DNA from: an uncultured Tidjanibacter sp. | Lineage (GTDB): Bacteria > Bacteroidota > Bacteroidia > Bacteroidales > Rikenellaceae | Direction of reading: 5' to 3' | Length of the DNA stretch: 64,000 nucleotides | Assembly: GCA_944326085.1 (NCBI GenBank) | Contig: CALVCL010000012.1 | Location: 124,001 to 188,000 of the forward strand | Shown: piece after piece, positions 35,624-44,974 of the stretch | Position numbering within the stretch: the stretch's first letter is position 1 | Layout: each line of letters starts with the position of its first letter | Translations under genes and position numbers: made by a program | Notes under the pieces: model-generated | Databases searched by the model: none | What the model saw: only the letters and a program-made list of their open reading frames with translations | What the model was told of the DNA's origin: nothing

Positions 35624-36736
35624 CTATAACAAATCATCCATACTGCGCCACGGTCTTTTATCCGCCACGACCCCGTCCATAATCTCTACAACACCGGCAT
35701 CAGCCCTAAGTATTAATGCCATAAGCCTGCGATCCATGCCATAAACAGGAAATACACGTCCATTAAGTTCCATATCCGGTACCGATACACCTTCGCCATC
35801 AGTACCGGCCACCAACATGATACGCTCCCCGCTGTCAGCGGCATGTTCGGCAAACTCCGTAATATTCTGCAGGGCATGTTCCGAGAGTCTATCCGCATCA
35901 CGCATTAGCAGCATATATGTCCTGCCATCGGCAAAGAGCAATTCATCGGCACAGTTCAGTCCATCGCGCCAAAGTGCAAAATCATACTTGGCGGCATCTT
36001 CAGGCAGATAATCGTAAATACTGCGCGTATCGACATAACGCCACCGTGACGTATCATACCATGTTGTATCCGACAGGCTGAATTCCCTAATGTCGCCTGT
36101 CTGCATATCCTCATACACCAGTACCACGGAACGATGCATGCACGCCGTACACATTATTTCCGTACGCAGGTTTGTACCTTTACGGTACGGGAAACCGTCT
36201 ATCGGCGGCAGACAAAACCATGACCATAGATTGATACTCAAAGCCACAACTGCAAACACAGCGGTCCATATACAGCCCGTCACCACGCATGCGGCATCCT
36301 GTTTTCCACGCCAATACCGCCATACCAATATCGACAAAGGCAGCAGTACGACATTTTTAGCAAACGTTGCCCAGTTGCTTATTTCGAGTGCTGCACCGAA
36401 ACATCCGCAATCGTCTATCGGATTCCAGATTGCTATTACAAGTGCCAGAAGCGTAAAAAAGGACATGAGCGCCATTGTCACCACACCGGCAACCCTCATA
36501 CATACCTTGAACAGCAGCATAAGTCCGAGGACAAGTTCAAGTACGCACTGTCCGATTGCTATTGCTCCCGACAGAGACTGTAACGCCTCCATACCGAAAG
36601 CCTCAAGATATTCGTCGACCTTTATGGCCGTACCCCAAGGGTCTATACTCTTGACAATGCCGGAAAATACGAATACTGCACCAAGTACAATTCTGCAAGC
36701 AGCAGTTGCAAATCCATATTTCTTTCCAGTCACCAT
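35624..36736 (-). CDS. DoxX/MauE-like membrane protein with extra soluble domain
   Basis: The 370-residue protein has an N-terminal four-helix membrane domain of the DoxX/MauE type (CRIVLGAVFVFSGIVKSIDPWGTAIKVDEYL, with NPIDDCGCFG between helices 3 and 4). A fifth helix follows at about 155-173. The C-terminal ~190 residues (beginning near PPIDGFPYRKGTNLR) are soluble and include CTACMHRS and a stretch resembling a degenerate thioredoxin-like fold (TYMLLMRDADRL, RIMLVAGTD). MauE-like proteins help make disulfides, and the CxC and CxxC pairs fit a redox role. That role is inferred. It starts 7 bases after the end of tmk. Confidence 0.75.
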   Translation of the reverse strand: MVTGKKYGFATAACRIVLGAVFVFSGIVKSIDPWGTAIKVDEYLEAFGMEALQSLSGAIAIGQCVLELVLGLMLLFKVCMRVAGVVTMALMSFFTLLALVIAIWNPIDDCGCFGAALEISNWATFAKNVVLLPLSILVWRYWRGKQDAACVVTGCIWTAVFAVVALSINLWSWFCLPPIDGFPYRKGTNLRTEIMCTACMHRSVVLVYEDMQTGDIREFSLSDTTWYDTSRWRYVDTRSIYDYLPEDAAKYDFALWRDGLNCADELLFADGRTYMLLMRDADRLSEHALQNITEFAEHAADSGERIMLVAGTDGEGVSVPDMELNGRVFPVYGMDRRLMALILRADAGVVEIMDGVVADKRPWRSMDDLL

Positions 36737-36743
36737 AGCAATC

Positions 36744-37421
36744 CTACAATATGCCGTTCGCCTGTGTCAGAATCCTTGAAAACACCTCCTGCGGCGCACA
36801 CATTCCGTCATCTGCATCACGACAATCCACAATTGTCACATCTCCAACAGCCGCCATACGCATGTACATCTCGCGCACACTGTGCTGAAAAGCCAAAGAC
36901 GATTCATGTATGTCCTCTCCTCCATTCAGATAATCCCGATCGTTGCCGCATCGGTGTGTCCGCAGACTGCGCTCTGTAAATTCAAACGGCACATCGAGAA
37001 ACAGCGACACATCCGGACGCGGTATCTCGTTATGAACGTATTCGAGGTTCATTATCCATTCGCGCAGACGTTCGCGTTCGTCCTCAACCCCGAGCTTCGC
37101 ACACTGGTATGCCACATTAGACCCTACATACCTGTCAAGCAACACATATTTGCCGTGAGACAACCACCCGCGTATGGTCTTTGCGGCATCAGCCCTGTCA
37201 CCGGCAAAAAGCAACGCCACTATATATGGGTCAACTGCATCTATACCGCCCAACTCGCCACGCAAAAAACGAGCGATAAGTTCACCATACACGGGTGTAT
37301 CGAAACGCGGAAAATGCAGATACTCGCATTCCCGTCCTTGTGCCTCCACATGGCGGCGCACCAAATCGAGCTGTGTTGACTTTCCGGCCCCGTCGAGCCC
37401 CTCAAGAACTATAAGTGGCAT
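36744..37421 (-). CDS. tmk: Thymidylate kinase
   Basis: Tmk phosphorylates dTMP to dTDP. The 225-residue protein starts MPLIVLEGLDGAGKST with the P-loop at residues 8-16. It also shows HFPRFDTPVYG, the DRYVGSN motif (the DRY of dTMP kinases) and a PDVSLFLDVPFE segment. The LID region is in the middle of RSLRTHRCGNDRDYLNG. It lies in the minus-strand run between sufS and the DoxX-like gene, 56 bases after sufS. Confidence 0.93.
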   Translation of the reverse strand: MPLIVLEGLDGAGKSTQLDLVRRHVEAQGRECEYLHFPRFDTPVYGELIARFLRGELGGIDAVDPYIVALLFAGDRADAAKTIRGWLSHGKYVLLDRYVGSNVAYQCAKLGVEDERERLREWIMNLEYVHNEIPRPDVSLFLDVPFEFTERSLRTHRCGNDRDYLNGGEDIHESSLAFQHSVREMYMRMAAVGDVTIVDCRDADDGMCAPQEVFSRILTQANGIL

Positions 37422-37477
37422 TAGAAAATATCATTTGCGACACAAGTCAAATTCATGCATCGCACAGTTATACTCCA

Positions 37478-38695
37478 TCATCGCAACATCCTTGCAGCAC
37501 GTTCAATGCCATCGGCAAGTGCATCAATTTCTTCAGGCGTATTATAGAACGCCAGCGAAGCACGAGCCATGCCCTGTACACCGTAATGAGCCATTACAGG
37601 ATCAGCACAATGCGCTCCTGTACGTATGGCTATCCCGAGTTTGTCGAGTATCATTCCTACGTCGAGCGGATGTATCCCCTCCACGTTGAATGACACTATA
37701 CCGCACTTCCCCTGAGTCGTGCCGTATATCGTCAAGCCCTTTATCGCGCCGAGGCGTTCCATAGCCTGCTTGAGCAACCCATTTTCATAGGCCGCAATGG
37801 CATCCAAACCGATACCCTTCAGGTATTCCATGGCTTCACCGAGACATATTGCACCTATATAGTTTGCCGTACCCGCTTCGAACTTAAGGGGCAGATCACC
37901 GAATGTAGTCCCGGCAAAGCTGACTTTATGCACCATGTCGCCACCACCAAGGAACGGCGGCATGGCTTCCAATAACTCCCTGCGACCATACAGCACGCCT
38001 ATGCCATTCGGGGCATAAAGTTTATGGCCTGAAAAGACATAGAAATCGCATCCAAGCTTCGACACATCTACACCGCCGTGGACAACACCTTGACATCCAT
38101 CGACAAGCACCACTGCTCCGGCCTCATGCGCCGCCTTTATAATGCCATCAAGATGCGGCATAGTACCCAACACATTGGAAGCCTGTGTAACAGCCACCAG
38201 TTTTGTACGGCTGTCCAGCAACTCCGGCAGACGCTCTTCCATCAGCCTGCCTTTATCATCGAAAGGCAGCACCCTGATTTCGACTCCTTTGCGGCCGCAA
38301 ACAATCTGCCACGGTACGATATTGGAATGGTGCTCCATCTCCGAAACTACAATATTGTCACCCGGACGGAACGCCAATTCCCCGTAGCTGTACGCCACGG
38401 TATTGACTGCCGACGTCGCACCGGCCGTGAAGATTATCTCCTCACGCGAGGAAGCGCCAATGAAGGCACGTACTCTTTCACGAGCCTGTTCGTACATTTC
38501 CGTGGACTGTTCGGCAAGGAAATGCACGCCGCGGTGCACATTGCCGTTAAACTCCTCGTAAAGCCTGCGCTCACAATCTATCACGCGCCGCGGTTTCTGA
38601 CCCGTAGCCGCATTGTCGAGATACACCAACGGCTTGCCGTAAACCTTACGCGACAATATGGGAAAATCTTCTCTTATTTTACCGACGTCGAACAT
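37478..38695 (-). CDS. sufS: Cysteine desulfurase SufS
   Basis: SufS takes sulfur from cysteine, via a persulfide, for iron-sulfur cluster assembly. The PLP lysine is in FSGHKLYAPNG and the catalytic Cys in RTGAHCADP. The start YLDNAATGQKP and EHHSNIVPWQ are typical of the group II NifS/SufS class. From ATG 38695 (MFDVGKIRED) it is 405 residues; ATG 38725 is in frame but the extra ten residues are Lys-rich and not family-like. It is the fourth gene of the sufBCDS run. No sufE gene is seen in this window. Confidence 0.95.
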   Translation of the reverse strand: MFDVGKIREDFPILSRKVYGKPLVYLDNAATGQKPRRVIDCERRLYEEFNGNVHRGVHFLAEQSTEMYEQARERVRAFIGASSREEIIFTAGATSAVNTVAYSYGELAFRPGDNIVVSEMEHHSNIVPWQIVCGRKGVEIRVLPFDDKGRLMEERLPELLDSRTKLVAVTQASNVLGTMPHLDGIIKAAHEAGAVVLVDGCQGVVHGGVDVSKLGCDFYVFSGHKLYAPNGIGVLYGRRELLEAMPPFLGGGDMVHKVSFAGTTFGDLPLKFEAGTANYIGAICLGEAMEYLKGIGLDAIAAYENGLLKQAMERLGAIKGLTIYGTTQGKCGIVSFNVEGIHPLDVGMILDKLGIAIRTGAHCADPVMAHYGVQGMARASLAFYNTPEEIDALADGIERAARMLR

Positions 38696-38757
38696 ATTCT
38701 TATCTTTTTTTAAAGGCCGCCGCACAATGCCGCTACCTCACACTTCATACGCGCCGT

Positions 38758-39762
38758 CTATTCGACAAAACGCTGCATGGCATCTATCTTTTTTTCGGCT
38801 GCTTCAAGCACCCTTTGGGCCAATCCGCCTTCAAAGCGCATTATGATGTCGTTCACAAAGCCTGCAAGCTGCAAACCGCGTGCCTCGGCCTCGCTAAGCC
38901 CTCTCTGCCGCATATAATACACGGCATCGTCATTCATCTGCCCTACAGTAGCACCGTGACTGCACTTTACATCATCGGCATATATCTCCAGTTGCGGCGA
39001 TGTGAGAATACGCGCCTTACCGCCCATAATGAGGTTACGGCTCTGCTGATACGCCTCCGTATGCTGCGCATCGCGCGCCACATACAACATACCGTCGAAA
39101 GCGCCGAAACCATCTCCCGCGGCTACGCCCTTCATGGTAACATCGCTGTGACAATCAGGCACTCTATGTTCGACCCTCACGGCAACACTTTTCCGTTCGC
39201 CGTCACCTGCCATGAAAAGCCCCGAATGCACCGTCTTACTCATGGCTCCTTCCAATGCCGTCGCATAGGAAAGCTTCGCCGTACCGTCACCAAGTTCCAC
39301 TGTCACCGTATCCATGAATGCCTCGCCGTCAATACGCGCCCTGCACGATACTGCAACACTCTCGCCGGCAGCCGAAGCGAAAACCTCGCGAACACGGAGC
39401 GATGCCCCATGGCATACACTCACGAACCTGCCGCACGTCGCATTGCCATCAAACAGAAATACCAGTTCTGCATCGGAACCATCTCCGGCCGATATTGCGA
39501 CATCACATCCGCCGTCACCTTCGACTGTTATGCAAACAGTACCTTCAGCACGGTATCCGGCCGGAATATCTATCAACACGCCTTCGGCATCGGCACATAA
39601 GCCGCCAAATGCTTCAACCAACACCGCACCGCTGCGAATGGCTTCGCCCAGCGATAACACACGTATCCCCGACGGCATAATGCCGAAGGGTGACCGGCAC
39701 TCGCCGCCACATATGCGGACCACTGTGCCGAACATATCATTCAATAAAGACGCACGTTCCAT
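38758..39762 (-). CDS. sufD: Fe-S cluster assembly protein SufD (short form)
   Basis: SufD forms the SufBC2D scaffold with SufB and the ATPase SufC. The C-terminal beta-helix part is clear: VAVRVEHRVPDCHSDVTMKG, FDGMLYVARDAQHTEAYQQSRNL and DVKCSHGATVGQMNDDAVYYMRQRG with the conserved Cys and His. At 334 residues it is shorter than the usual ~400-450, mainly missing N-terminal helical sequence. GC content is high in this gene. It lies between sufC (6 bases upstream) and sufS (32 bases before its long start). Confidence 0.9.
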   Translation of the reverse strand: MERASLLNDMFGTVVRICGGECRSPFGIMPSGIRVLSLGEAIRSGAVLVEAFGGLCADAEGVLIDIPAGYRAEGTVCITVEGDGGCDVAISAGDGSDAELVFLFDGNATCGRFVSVCHGASLRVREVFASAAGESVAVSCRARIDGEAFMDTVTVELGDGTAKLSYATALEGAMSKTVHSGLFMAGDGERKSVAVRVEHRVPDCHSDVTMKGVAAGDGFGAFDGMLYVARDAQHTEAYQQSRNLIMGGKARILTSPQLEIYADDVKCSHGATVGQMNDDAVYYMRQRGLSEAEARGLQLAGFVNDIIMRFEGGLAQRVLEAAEKKIDAMQRFVE

Positions 39763-39768
39763 ACGCCC

Positions 39769-40527
39769 CTATTTATATTGGTTTATAAGCCAGTCATAAC
39801 CTTCCTTTTCGAGTTTGAGAGCAAGGCTCTTGTCTCCGGAAAGAATTATCTGTCCCTTGTACAGGACATGAACGAAATCTGGCACGATATAATCCAGCAG
39901 CCTCTGATAGTGTGTAATCACCACCGTAGCATTGTCCGGAGTACGCAATTTGTTCACGCCCGTTGCCACGATACGCAGTGCATCGATATCCAGGCCACTG
40001 TCTGTTTCATCAAGTATCGACAATTCGGGCTGCAGCATGGCCATCTGGAATATTTCGTTTTTCTTCTTCTCACCACCCGAGAAGCCTTCGTTCACGGCAC
40101 GTCCGGTCAGTTTACTGTCAAGCTCCACCACCTTGCCTTTCTCACGCATCATCTTAAGAAACTCGCCCGATGAAAGCTGCGGCAGTCCGAGATACTCACG
40201 ACGGCGGGCAACAGCCAATTTCATGAAATTGGCCATACTTACGCCAGGTATCTCAACCGGATACTGGAAGCTAAGGAATACACCCGCGCGGGCGCGTTCC
40301 TCAACATTCATTGCCAACAGGTCAACACCGTTATATGTTACCTCTCCACCCGTAACCTCGAAGCGCGGGTCACCGGCAATCACCGATGCGAACGTACTCT
40401 TGCCAGATCCATTGGGACCCATTATGGCATGCACCTCACCGGCATTGACCGTAAAGTCTATACCGCGCAATATCTCCTTTCCGTCTATAGAGGCGTGAAG
40501 GCCTTTTACTGTAAGTATATTTTTCAT
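39769..40527 (-). CDS. sufC: Fe-S cluster assembly ATPase SufC
   Basis: SufC is the ABC-type ATPase that drives SufBC2D. The 252-residue protein has Walker A GPNGSGKST (37-45), the Q-loop region LSFQYPVEIPGVS, the SufC-type signature FSGGEKKKNEI and a Walker B SILDETDSGLD. The modified signature with three lysines is a SufC hallmark. It lies 6 bases before sufD and 23 after sufB in the same transcript. Confidence 0.98.
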   Translation of the reverse strand: MKNILTVKGLHASIDGKEILRGIDFTVNAGEVHAIMGPNGSGKSTFASVIAGDPRFEVTGGEVTYNGVDLLAMNVEERARAGVFLSFQYPVEIPGVSMANFMKLAVARRREYLGLPQLSSGEFLKMMREKGKVVELDSKLTGRAVNEGFSGGEKKKNEIFQMAMLQPELSILDETDSGLDIDALRIVATGVNKLRTPDNATVVITHYQRLLDYIVPDFVHVLYKGQIILSGDKSLALKLEKEGYDWLINQYK

Positions 40528-40550
40528 TTTCTTCTTGATTATTCGTTACG

Positions 40551-42002
40551 TTAACCTACGCTACCCTCGAGGCTGATCGACAACAGTTTCTGTGCCTCAA
40601 CGGCAAACTCCATGGGTAGTTTGTTCAACACCTCACGCGCATAGCCGTTCACAATCAAACCTACGGCCTCTTCGGTATCGAGACCGCGCTGGTTGCAATA
40701 AAGCAACTGTGCATCGCTTATCTTCGACGTCGTGGCTTCATGTTCCACCACCCCGCTGTTGTTCCTTATATCTATTACAGGGAATGTGTGCGCTCCGCAC
40801 CTGTCGCCTATCAGCAACGAGTCGCACTGCGAGAAGTTACGTGCATTCTCGGCTTTCGGATTCACCTGAACCAGACCGCGGTAACTGTTCTGACTCTGTC
40901 CTGCAGATATACCCTTCGACACTATACGGCTTCGTGTATTGCGTCCAAGATGTATCATTTTTGTACCCGTATCGGCTTGCTGGTAGTTGTTGGTTAGCGC
41001 CACGGAATAGAATTCGGCCGTACTGTTGTCACCGGCCAATATGCAGCTCGGATATTTCCACGTTATGGCCGAGCCGGTTTCAACCTGCGTCCACGACAGA
41101 CGGGCATTTTCGCCGCGGCATATTCCTCGTTTGGTAACAAAATTATAGATACCTCCCTTGCCTTCCTTGTCACCAGGATACCAATTCTGAACTGTGGAAT
41201 ACTTCACTTCCGCATCCTTCATAACCACTATCTCTACCACGGCAGCATGAAGCTGGTTTTCGTCACGCTGCGGAGCGGTACAGCCTTCCAGATAACTTAC
41301 ATACGCCCCCTCGTCGGCAACGATAAGCGTACGTTCAAACTGACCGGTACCGGCTGCATTGATACGGAAATATGTACTCAGCTCCATTGGGCAACGAACC
41401 CCCTTGGGAATATAACAGAACGAGCCATCGGAAAAAACGGCAGCATTGAGAGCAGCATAGAAATTATCAGAATACGGCACCACGCTGCCGAGGTACTTGC
41501 GCACCAAATCAGGCCAGTCGCGTATTGCCTCACTCATCGAGCAGAATATTATACCCTTTTCGGCAAGCGTCTCCTTAAATGTCGTCTTTACCGACACGGA
41601 GTCCATAACAGCATCGACCGCAACACCACCGAGAACAAGCTGCTCCTCAAGCGGTATTCCGAGTTTGTCGAATGTTTTTTTCAACTCCGGGTCTATGTCA
41701 TCCACCGTACCGTCTTTCTTACCTGTATTGGTTCTCGGAGCAGCATAGTAACTTATATCCTGGAAATCTATTTCCGGAATGTCTAGATGCGCCCATGTGG
41801 GCAGTTGCATTTTCTGCCACTGGCGGAATGCCGCCAGACGATATTCCGTCATCCATTCGGGTTCGTTCTTCTTATGCGATATAAGCCTCACGATATTCTC
41901 GTTCAACCCCTTGGGTATGACATCGGTATCTATGTCGGACGTAAAGCCGTACTTGTATTCCTGACCGGCAATGTCCTTTATAATTTTATTATTGTCTTCC
42001 AT
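40551..42002 (-). CDS. sufB: Fe-S cluster assembly protein SufB
   Basis: SufB is the main scaffold subunit. The 483-residue protein has the N-terminal [11 protein letters not shown] segment and [11 protein letters not shown], and [23 protein letters not shown]. The conserved core is [23 protein letters not shown], and the C-terminal [23 protein letters not shown] matches the family. It is the first gene of the suf run and has a good promoter at 42035-42065. Its leader is only about 26 bases. Confidence 0.97.
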   Translation of the reverse strand: MEDNNKIIKDIAGQEYKYGFTSDIDTDVIPKGLNENIVRLISHKKNEPEWMTEYRLAAFRQWQKMQLPTWAHLDIPEIDFQDISYYAAPRTNTGKKDGTVDDIDPELKKTFDKLGIPLEEQLVLGGVAVDAVMDSVSVKTTFKETLAEKGIIFCSMSEAIRDWPDLVRKYLGSVVPYSDNFYAALNAAVFSDGSFCYIPKGVRCPMELSTYFRINAAGTGQFERTLIVADEGAYVSYLEGCTAPQRDENQLHAAVVEIVVMKDAEVKYSTVQNWYPGDKEGKGGIYNFVTKRGICRGENARLSWTQVETGSAITWKYPSCILAGDNSTAEFYSVALTNNYQQADTGTKMIHLGRNTRSRIVSKGISAGQSQNSYRGLVQVNPKAENARNFSQCDSLLIGDRCGAHTFPVIDIRNNSGVVEHEATTSKISDAQLLYCNQRGLDTEEAVGLIVNGYAREVLNKLPMEFAVEAQKLLSISLEGSVG

Positions 42003-42034
42003 CAGTGTACGACTGAATATACTTAATCAAACTA

Positions 42035-42065
42035 CAAAATTAGCCATCTCTTTCAAGAGCACAAA
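42035..42065 (-). promoter_or_regulatory. Promoter of the suf operon
   Basis: On the minus strand, TTTG (42062-42065) and TAATTTTG (42035-42042) are 19 bases apart. No known regulator site is recognised around it. Confidence 0.7.
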
Positions 42066-42238
42066 ATTTATACATCAAATATGCAACTGGTGGTGGCTAC
42101 ACAGCCATTGGATAAAAAACGAGACACACAGTAATACTATTGCCTGCTCCGTTAATCACAAAAGCACTATGCATACAAAAACATTACAAAACCTTTAAAT
42201 TTCAGTCTCTTTTTTCACGGGCATTCAAAATTATCGCT

Positions 42239-42246
42239 TAAATTTG
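42239..42246 (+). promoter_or_regulatory. -7 element of the phosphate transporter gene
   Basis: TAAATTTG fits the -7 consensus 29 bases before the ATG at 42276, with no clear -33 TTG. Confidence 0.5.
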
Positions 42247-42275
42247 TCCCAAATTTTTTATCAGAAAGCTGATAT

Positions 42276-44534
42276 ATGGGTACTCTTTACACCGTTATCA
42301 TCGCCATATTAATGGCCCTTGCAATCCTCGGACTGGTCGTAGGTGTCTCAAACGACGCAGTCAATTTCCTAAACTCCGCAATAGGCTCAAAGGCCGCATC
42401 GCGAAAGGTAATCTTCACCGTCGCCTCTGTGGGTATCCTCCTTGGCACCCTCACCTCAAGCGGCATGATGGAAGTAGCCCGAAGCGGCGTATTCTATCCG
42501 GAGATGTTCACATTCCGCGATATCATGATGCTGTTCCTGGGCGTAATGTTCGCCAACGTGATATTGCTTGACCTGTTCAACACTTTCGGACTGCCGACAT
42601 CCACTACAGTATCGCTCGTGTTCGGCCTGCTCGGTGCAGCAATAGCCGTGGCTTCTCTTGAAATCAAGGCCAATCCCGAATATACTGCAGCCGACATGTC
42701 GCGCTTTATTAATTCGGGGAAGGCACTCGTCATAATATCTGGTATCCTCGCCTCGGTAGCCATAGCGTTCGTTGTGGGTGCTATTGTCATGTTTATCAGC
42801 CGACTGATTTTCACATTCCGATACAACAAGATGCTGTCACGCTTCGGTGCCGTATGGTGTGGCATTGCGTTTACGGCAATCGCATACTTTGCCCTTTTCA
42901 AGGGCTTGCAGGACTCCGGCATTTTCAATCCGGAATTCTTTCAGTTGCTGCAAGACAACATGTTGCTTGTACTGTTGGGATTTTGGGTTGTCAGCTCACT
43001 GATAATGTTCCTACTCCAACTGGCAAAGGTCAACATACTTAAAACAACCATTCTTGCAGGTACATTCTCCCTTGCTCTCGCATTTGCAGGCAACGACCTC
43101 GTAAACTTCATCGGTGTACCGTTTGCCGGTCTCGATGCCTACAAGATCGCGGCCGCAGCAGGAGGCAACGAAACAATGCTCATGGGCGAACTCAACAAGC
43201 CAGTAGTAGCCAACCACCTGCTTCTGCTTATTGCAGGTATCATAATGGTCGTAACCTTGTGGTCTTCGAAGAAAGCACAGAGCGTAAGTGAAACGGAAAT
43301 TAACCTCGCAAAACAGGACGAAGGCACGGAACGTTTCGGTTCTTCGATTTTCTCAAGGTCGATAGTACGTGTGGCAGTAACCTGCAACAGATGGTATGAG
43401 GACCACGCCCCCGAATCATTCCAAAGAGCCATCAACAAACGCTTTATTCCGCTTCGGCCCAACGAGAAAGCAGGCAGTGCACACTTCGACCTTATTAGGG
43501 CAACAGTAAACCTCACCGTAGCATCCATCCTCATCGCTTCAGCAACGTCGCTACAACTTCCGCTCTCCACTACATACGTGACATTCATGGTCGGCATGGG
43601 TAGTTCACTCGCTGACAAGGCATGGGGGCGCGAAAGTGCCGTTTACCGTATCACCGGCGTGATAACAGTAATTGCCGGATGGTTCGTTACGGCGCTCATC
43701 GCATTCATCATAGCACTGATAGTAACGTACGCTCTCCTTTGGGGGGGCACATGGGCGGTAATCATAATCTCGCTACTCTGTGTCGGCATGTTCATCCAAA
43801 GTTCCATAACTCACAAGCGTCGCGTAGAGAAAGAGCATAAAACCGAAGAACTGGTCAACGCATCCGGCAACAGCTCACAAGAAATGATGAAAAGTCTCAT
43901 CAAAGAAATCAGCGATGTAATGACTAAAACTACACAGATATACAGCAAGACAATACAGGCCACTCTTGAAGAAGACCGCAAGACGCTGCGTGAAATGGTG
44001 CGCGAATCGAACGACTTGTTCTACAACGCCCGCGAACGCAAATATGCAATGCTTCCAACACTTCAGAAATTGCAGGACAACTATATAGAAGCAGGATACT
44101 TCTATGTCCAAGTTGTCGACTACATCAGCGAAATGTCGAAGGCGCTTATCCACATCACACGCCCATGTTTCGACCACATCGACAACAATCATAAGGGAAT
44201 GAGCGAGGAACAGGTACAGGACCTCTTGAAAATCAACACCAAAGTATCGGAGATATATGCTTCCATTAATGATATGCTGACCAACAACGACTATACCAAT
44301 ACCAATATCGTACTGGAAATGCGCGACGAATTGTTCATAATGATAGACGATGCTGTCAAAAGCCAGCTCCGCCGCATACAGAACAAGGCTACCAGCACCA
44401 AAGCCAGCATGCTGTATCTGACAATACTTAATGAAACAAAGACCATGGTTCTTCAGTCACGCAACCTCCTTAAATCACAAAGATCGTTTGTGGAGAACCA
44501 AGATCCTATTGCAGAACGTAAACACATAATATAG
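42276..44534 (+). CDS. PiT-family inorganic phosphate transporter with C-terminal PhoU-like domain
   Basis: The N-terminal ~500 residues form the PiT fold. They include the PiT signatures SNDAVNFLNSAIGSK and FAGNDLVNFIGVPFAG, about 10-12 hydrophobic helices and an inserted soluble part around 350-410. Residues about 520-752 are soluble and helical (SSQEMMKSLIKEISDVMTKT, MVRESNDLFYNARERKYAML, ILNETKTMVLQSRNL) and resemble a PhoU-type helical bundle. In other bacteria a separate PhoU-like protein often controls PiT. Here both are in one chain, which is common in Bacteroidota. A strong terminator follows. Confidence 0.9.
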   Translation: MGTLYTVIIAILMALAILGLVVGVSNDAVNFLNSAIGSKAASRKVIFTVASVGILLGTLTSSGMMEVARSGVFYPEMFTFRDIMMLFLGVMFANVILLDLFNTFGLPTSTTVSLVFGLLGAAIAVASLEIKANPEYTAADMSRFINSGKALVIISGILASVAIAFVVGAIVMFISRLIFTFRYNKMLSRFGAVWCGIAFTAIAYFALFKGLQDSGIFNPEFFQLLQDNMLLVLLGFWVVSSLIMFLLQLAKVNILKTTILAGTFSLALAFAGNDLVNFIGVPFAGLDAYKIAAAAGGNETMLMGELNKPVVANHLLLLIAGIIMVVTLWSSKKAQSVSETEINLAKQDEGTERFGSSIFSRSIVRVAVTCNRWYEDHAPESFQRAINKRFIPLRPNEKAGSAHFDLIRATVNLTVASILIASATSLQLPLSTTYVTFMVGMGSSLADKAWGRESAVYRITGVITVIAGWFVTALIAFIIALIVTYALLWGGTWAVIIISLLCVGMFIQSSITHKRRVEKEHKTEELVNASGNSSQEMMKSLIKEISDVMTKTTQIYSKTIQATLEEDRKTLREMVRESNDLFYNARERKYAMLPTLQKLQDNYIEAGYFYVQVVDYISEMSKALIHITRPCFDHIDNNHKGMSEEQVQDLLKINTKVSEIYASINDMLTNNDYTNTNIVLEMRDELFIMIDDAVKSQLRRIQNKATSTKASMLYLTILNETKTMVLQSRNLLKSQRSFVENQDPIAERKHII

Positions 44535-44586
44535 TGTTAAGTTTCTCCCCCGATCAAGTCTGTATAATTAACAGGCCAGACATGAT

Positions 44587-44616
44587 AGCCGGTTACGCAG
44601 CACTGCGTAACCGGCT
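44587..44616 (+). terminator. Terminator of the phosphate transporter gene
   Basis: A 13-bp perfect GC-rich stem (44587-44599 with 44604-44616) with a 4-base loop is followed by TTCAATTTT. Confidence 0.88.
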
Positions 44617-44922
44617 TCAATTTTAACATCATCCTCATGCGTCATGGATTATCTTCATAATGGAATTACATACAACCGGCTAACTTTGTTAACGATAAAC
44701 CATTGAAAACTTTTCCAGAATCCAACTTCTCGATAGTTTCACACAAACCTGCAAGTTCATTATTCACTTAGCTTTTATTCTGCAAGACGACCGATTCATT
44801 ACGTCAACTGATTTAATGACAGTTTCGATGTAGACACGAACGTACCTCTACTACATTTATCACCAACACTAGAAAGGACAGCCGATATACAAACCCAATA
44901 CTCTACAATACAACACAATTAA
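44617..44922. other. Intergenic stretch with no gene seen
   Basis: About 300 AT-rich bases between convergent genes. I find no open frame, RNA gene or repeat here. Confidence 0.5.
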
Positions 44923-44950
44923 GCCCGCCTACATCCTGTGTATAACGGGC
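44923..44950 (-). terminator. Weak hairpin beyond the FKBP lipoprotein genes
   Basis: GCCCG (44923-44927) pairs with CGGGC (44946-44950), with a partial inner helix. It lies 25 bases beyond the minus-strand stop at 44975 and may be that operon's terminator. Confidence 0.4.
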
Positions 44951-44974
44951 CAATATCTTCAAAACAAATCCAAG

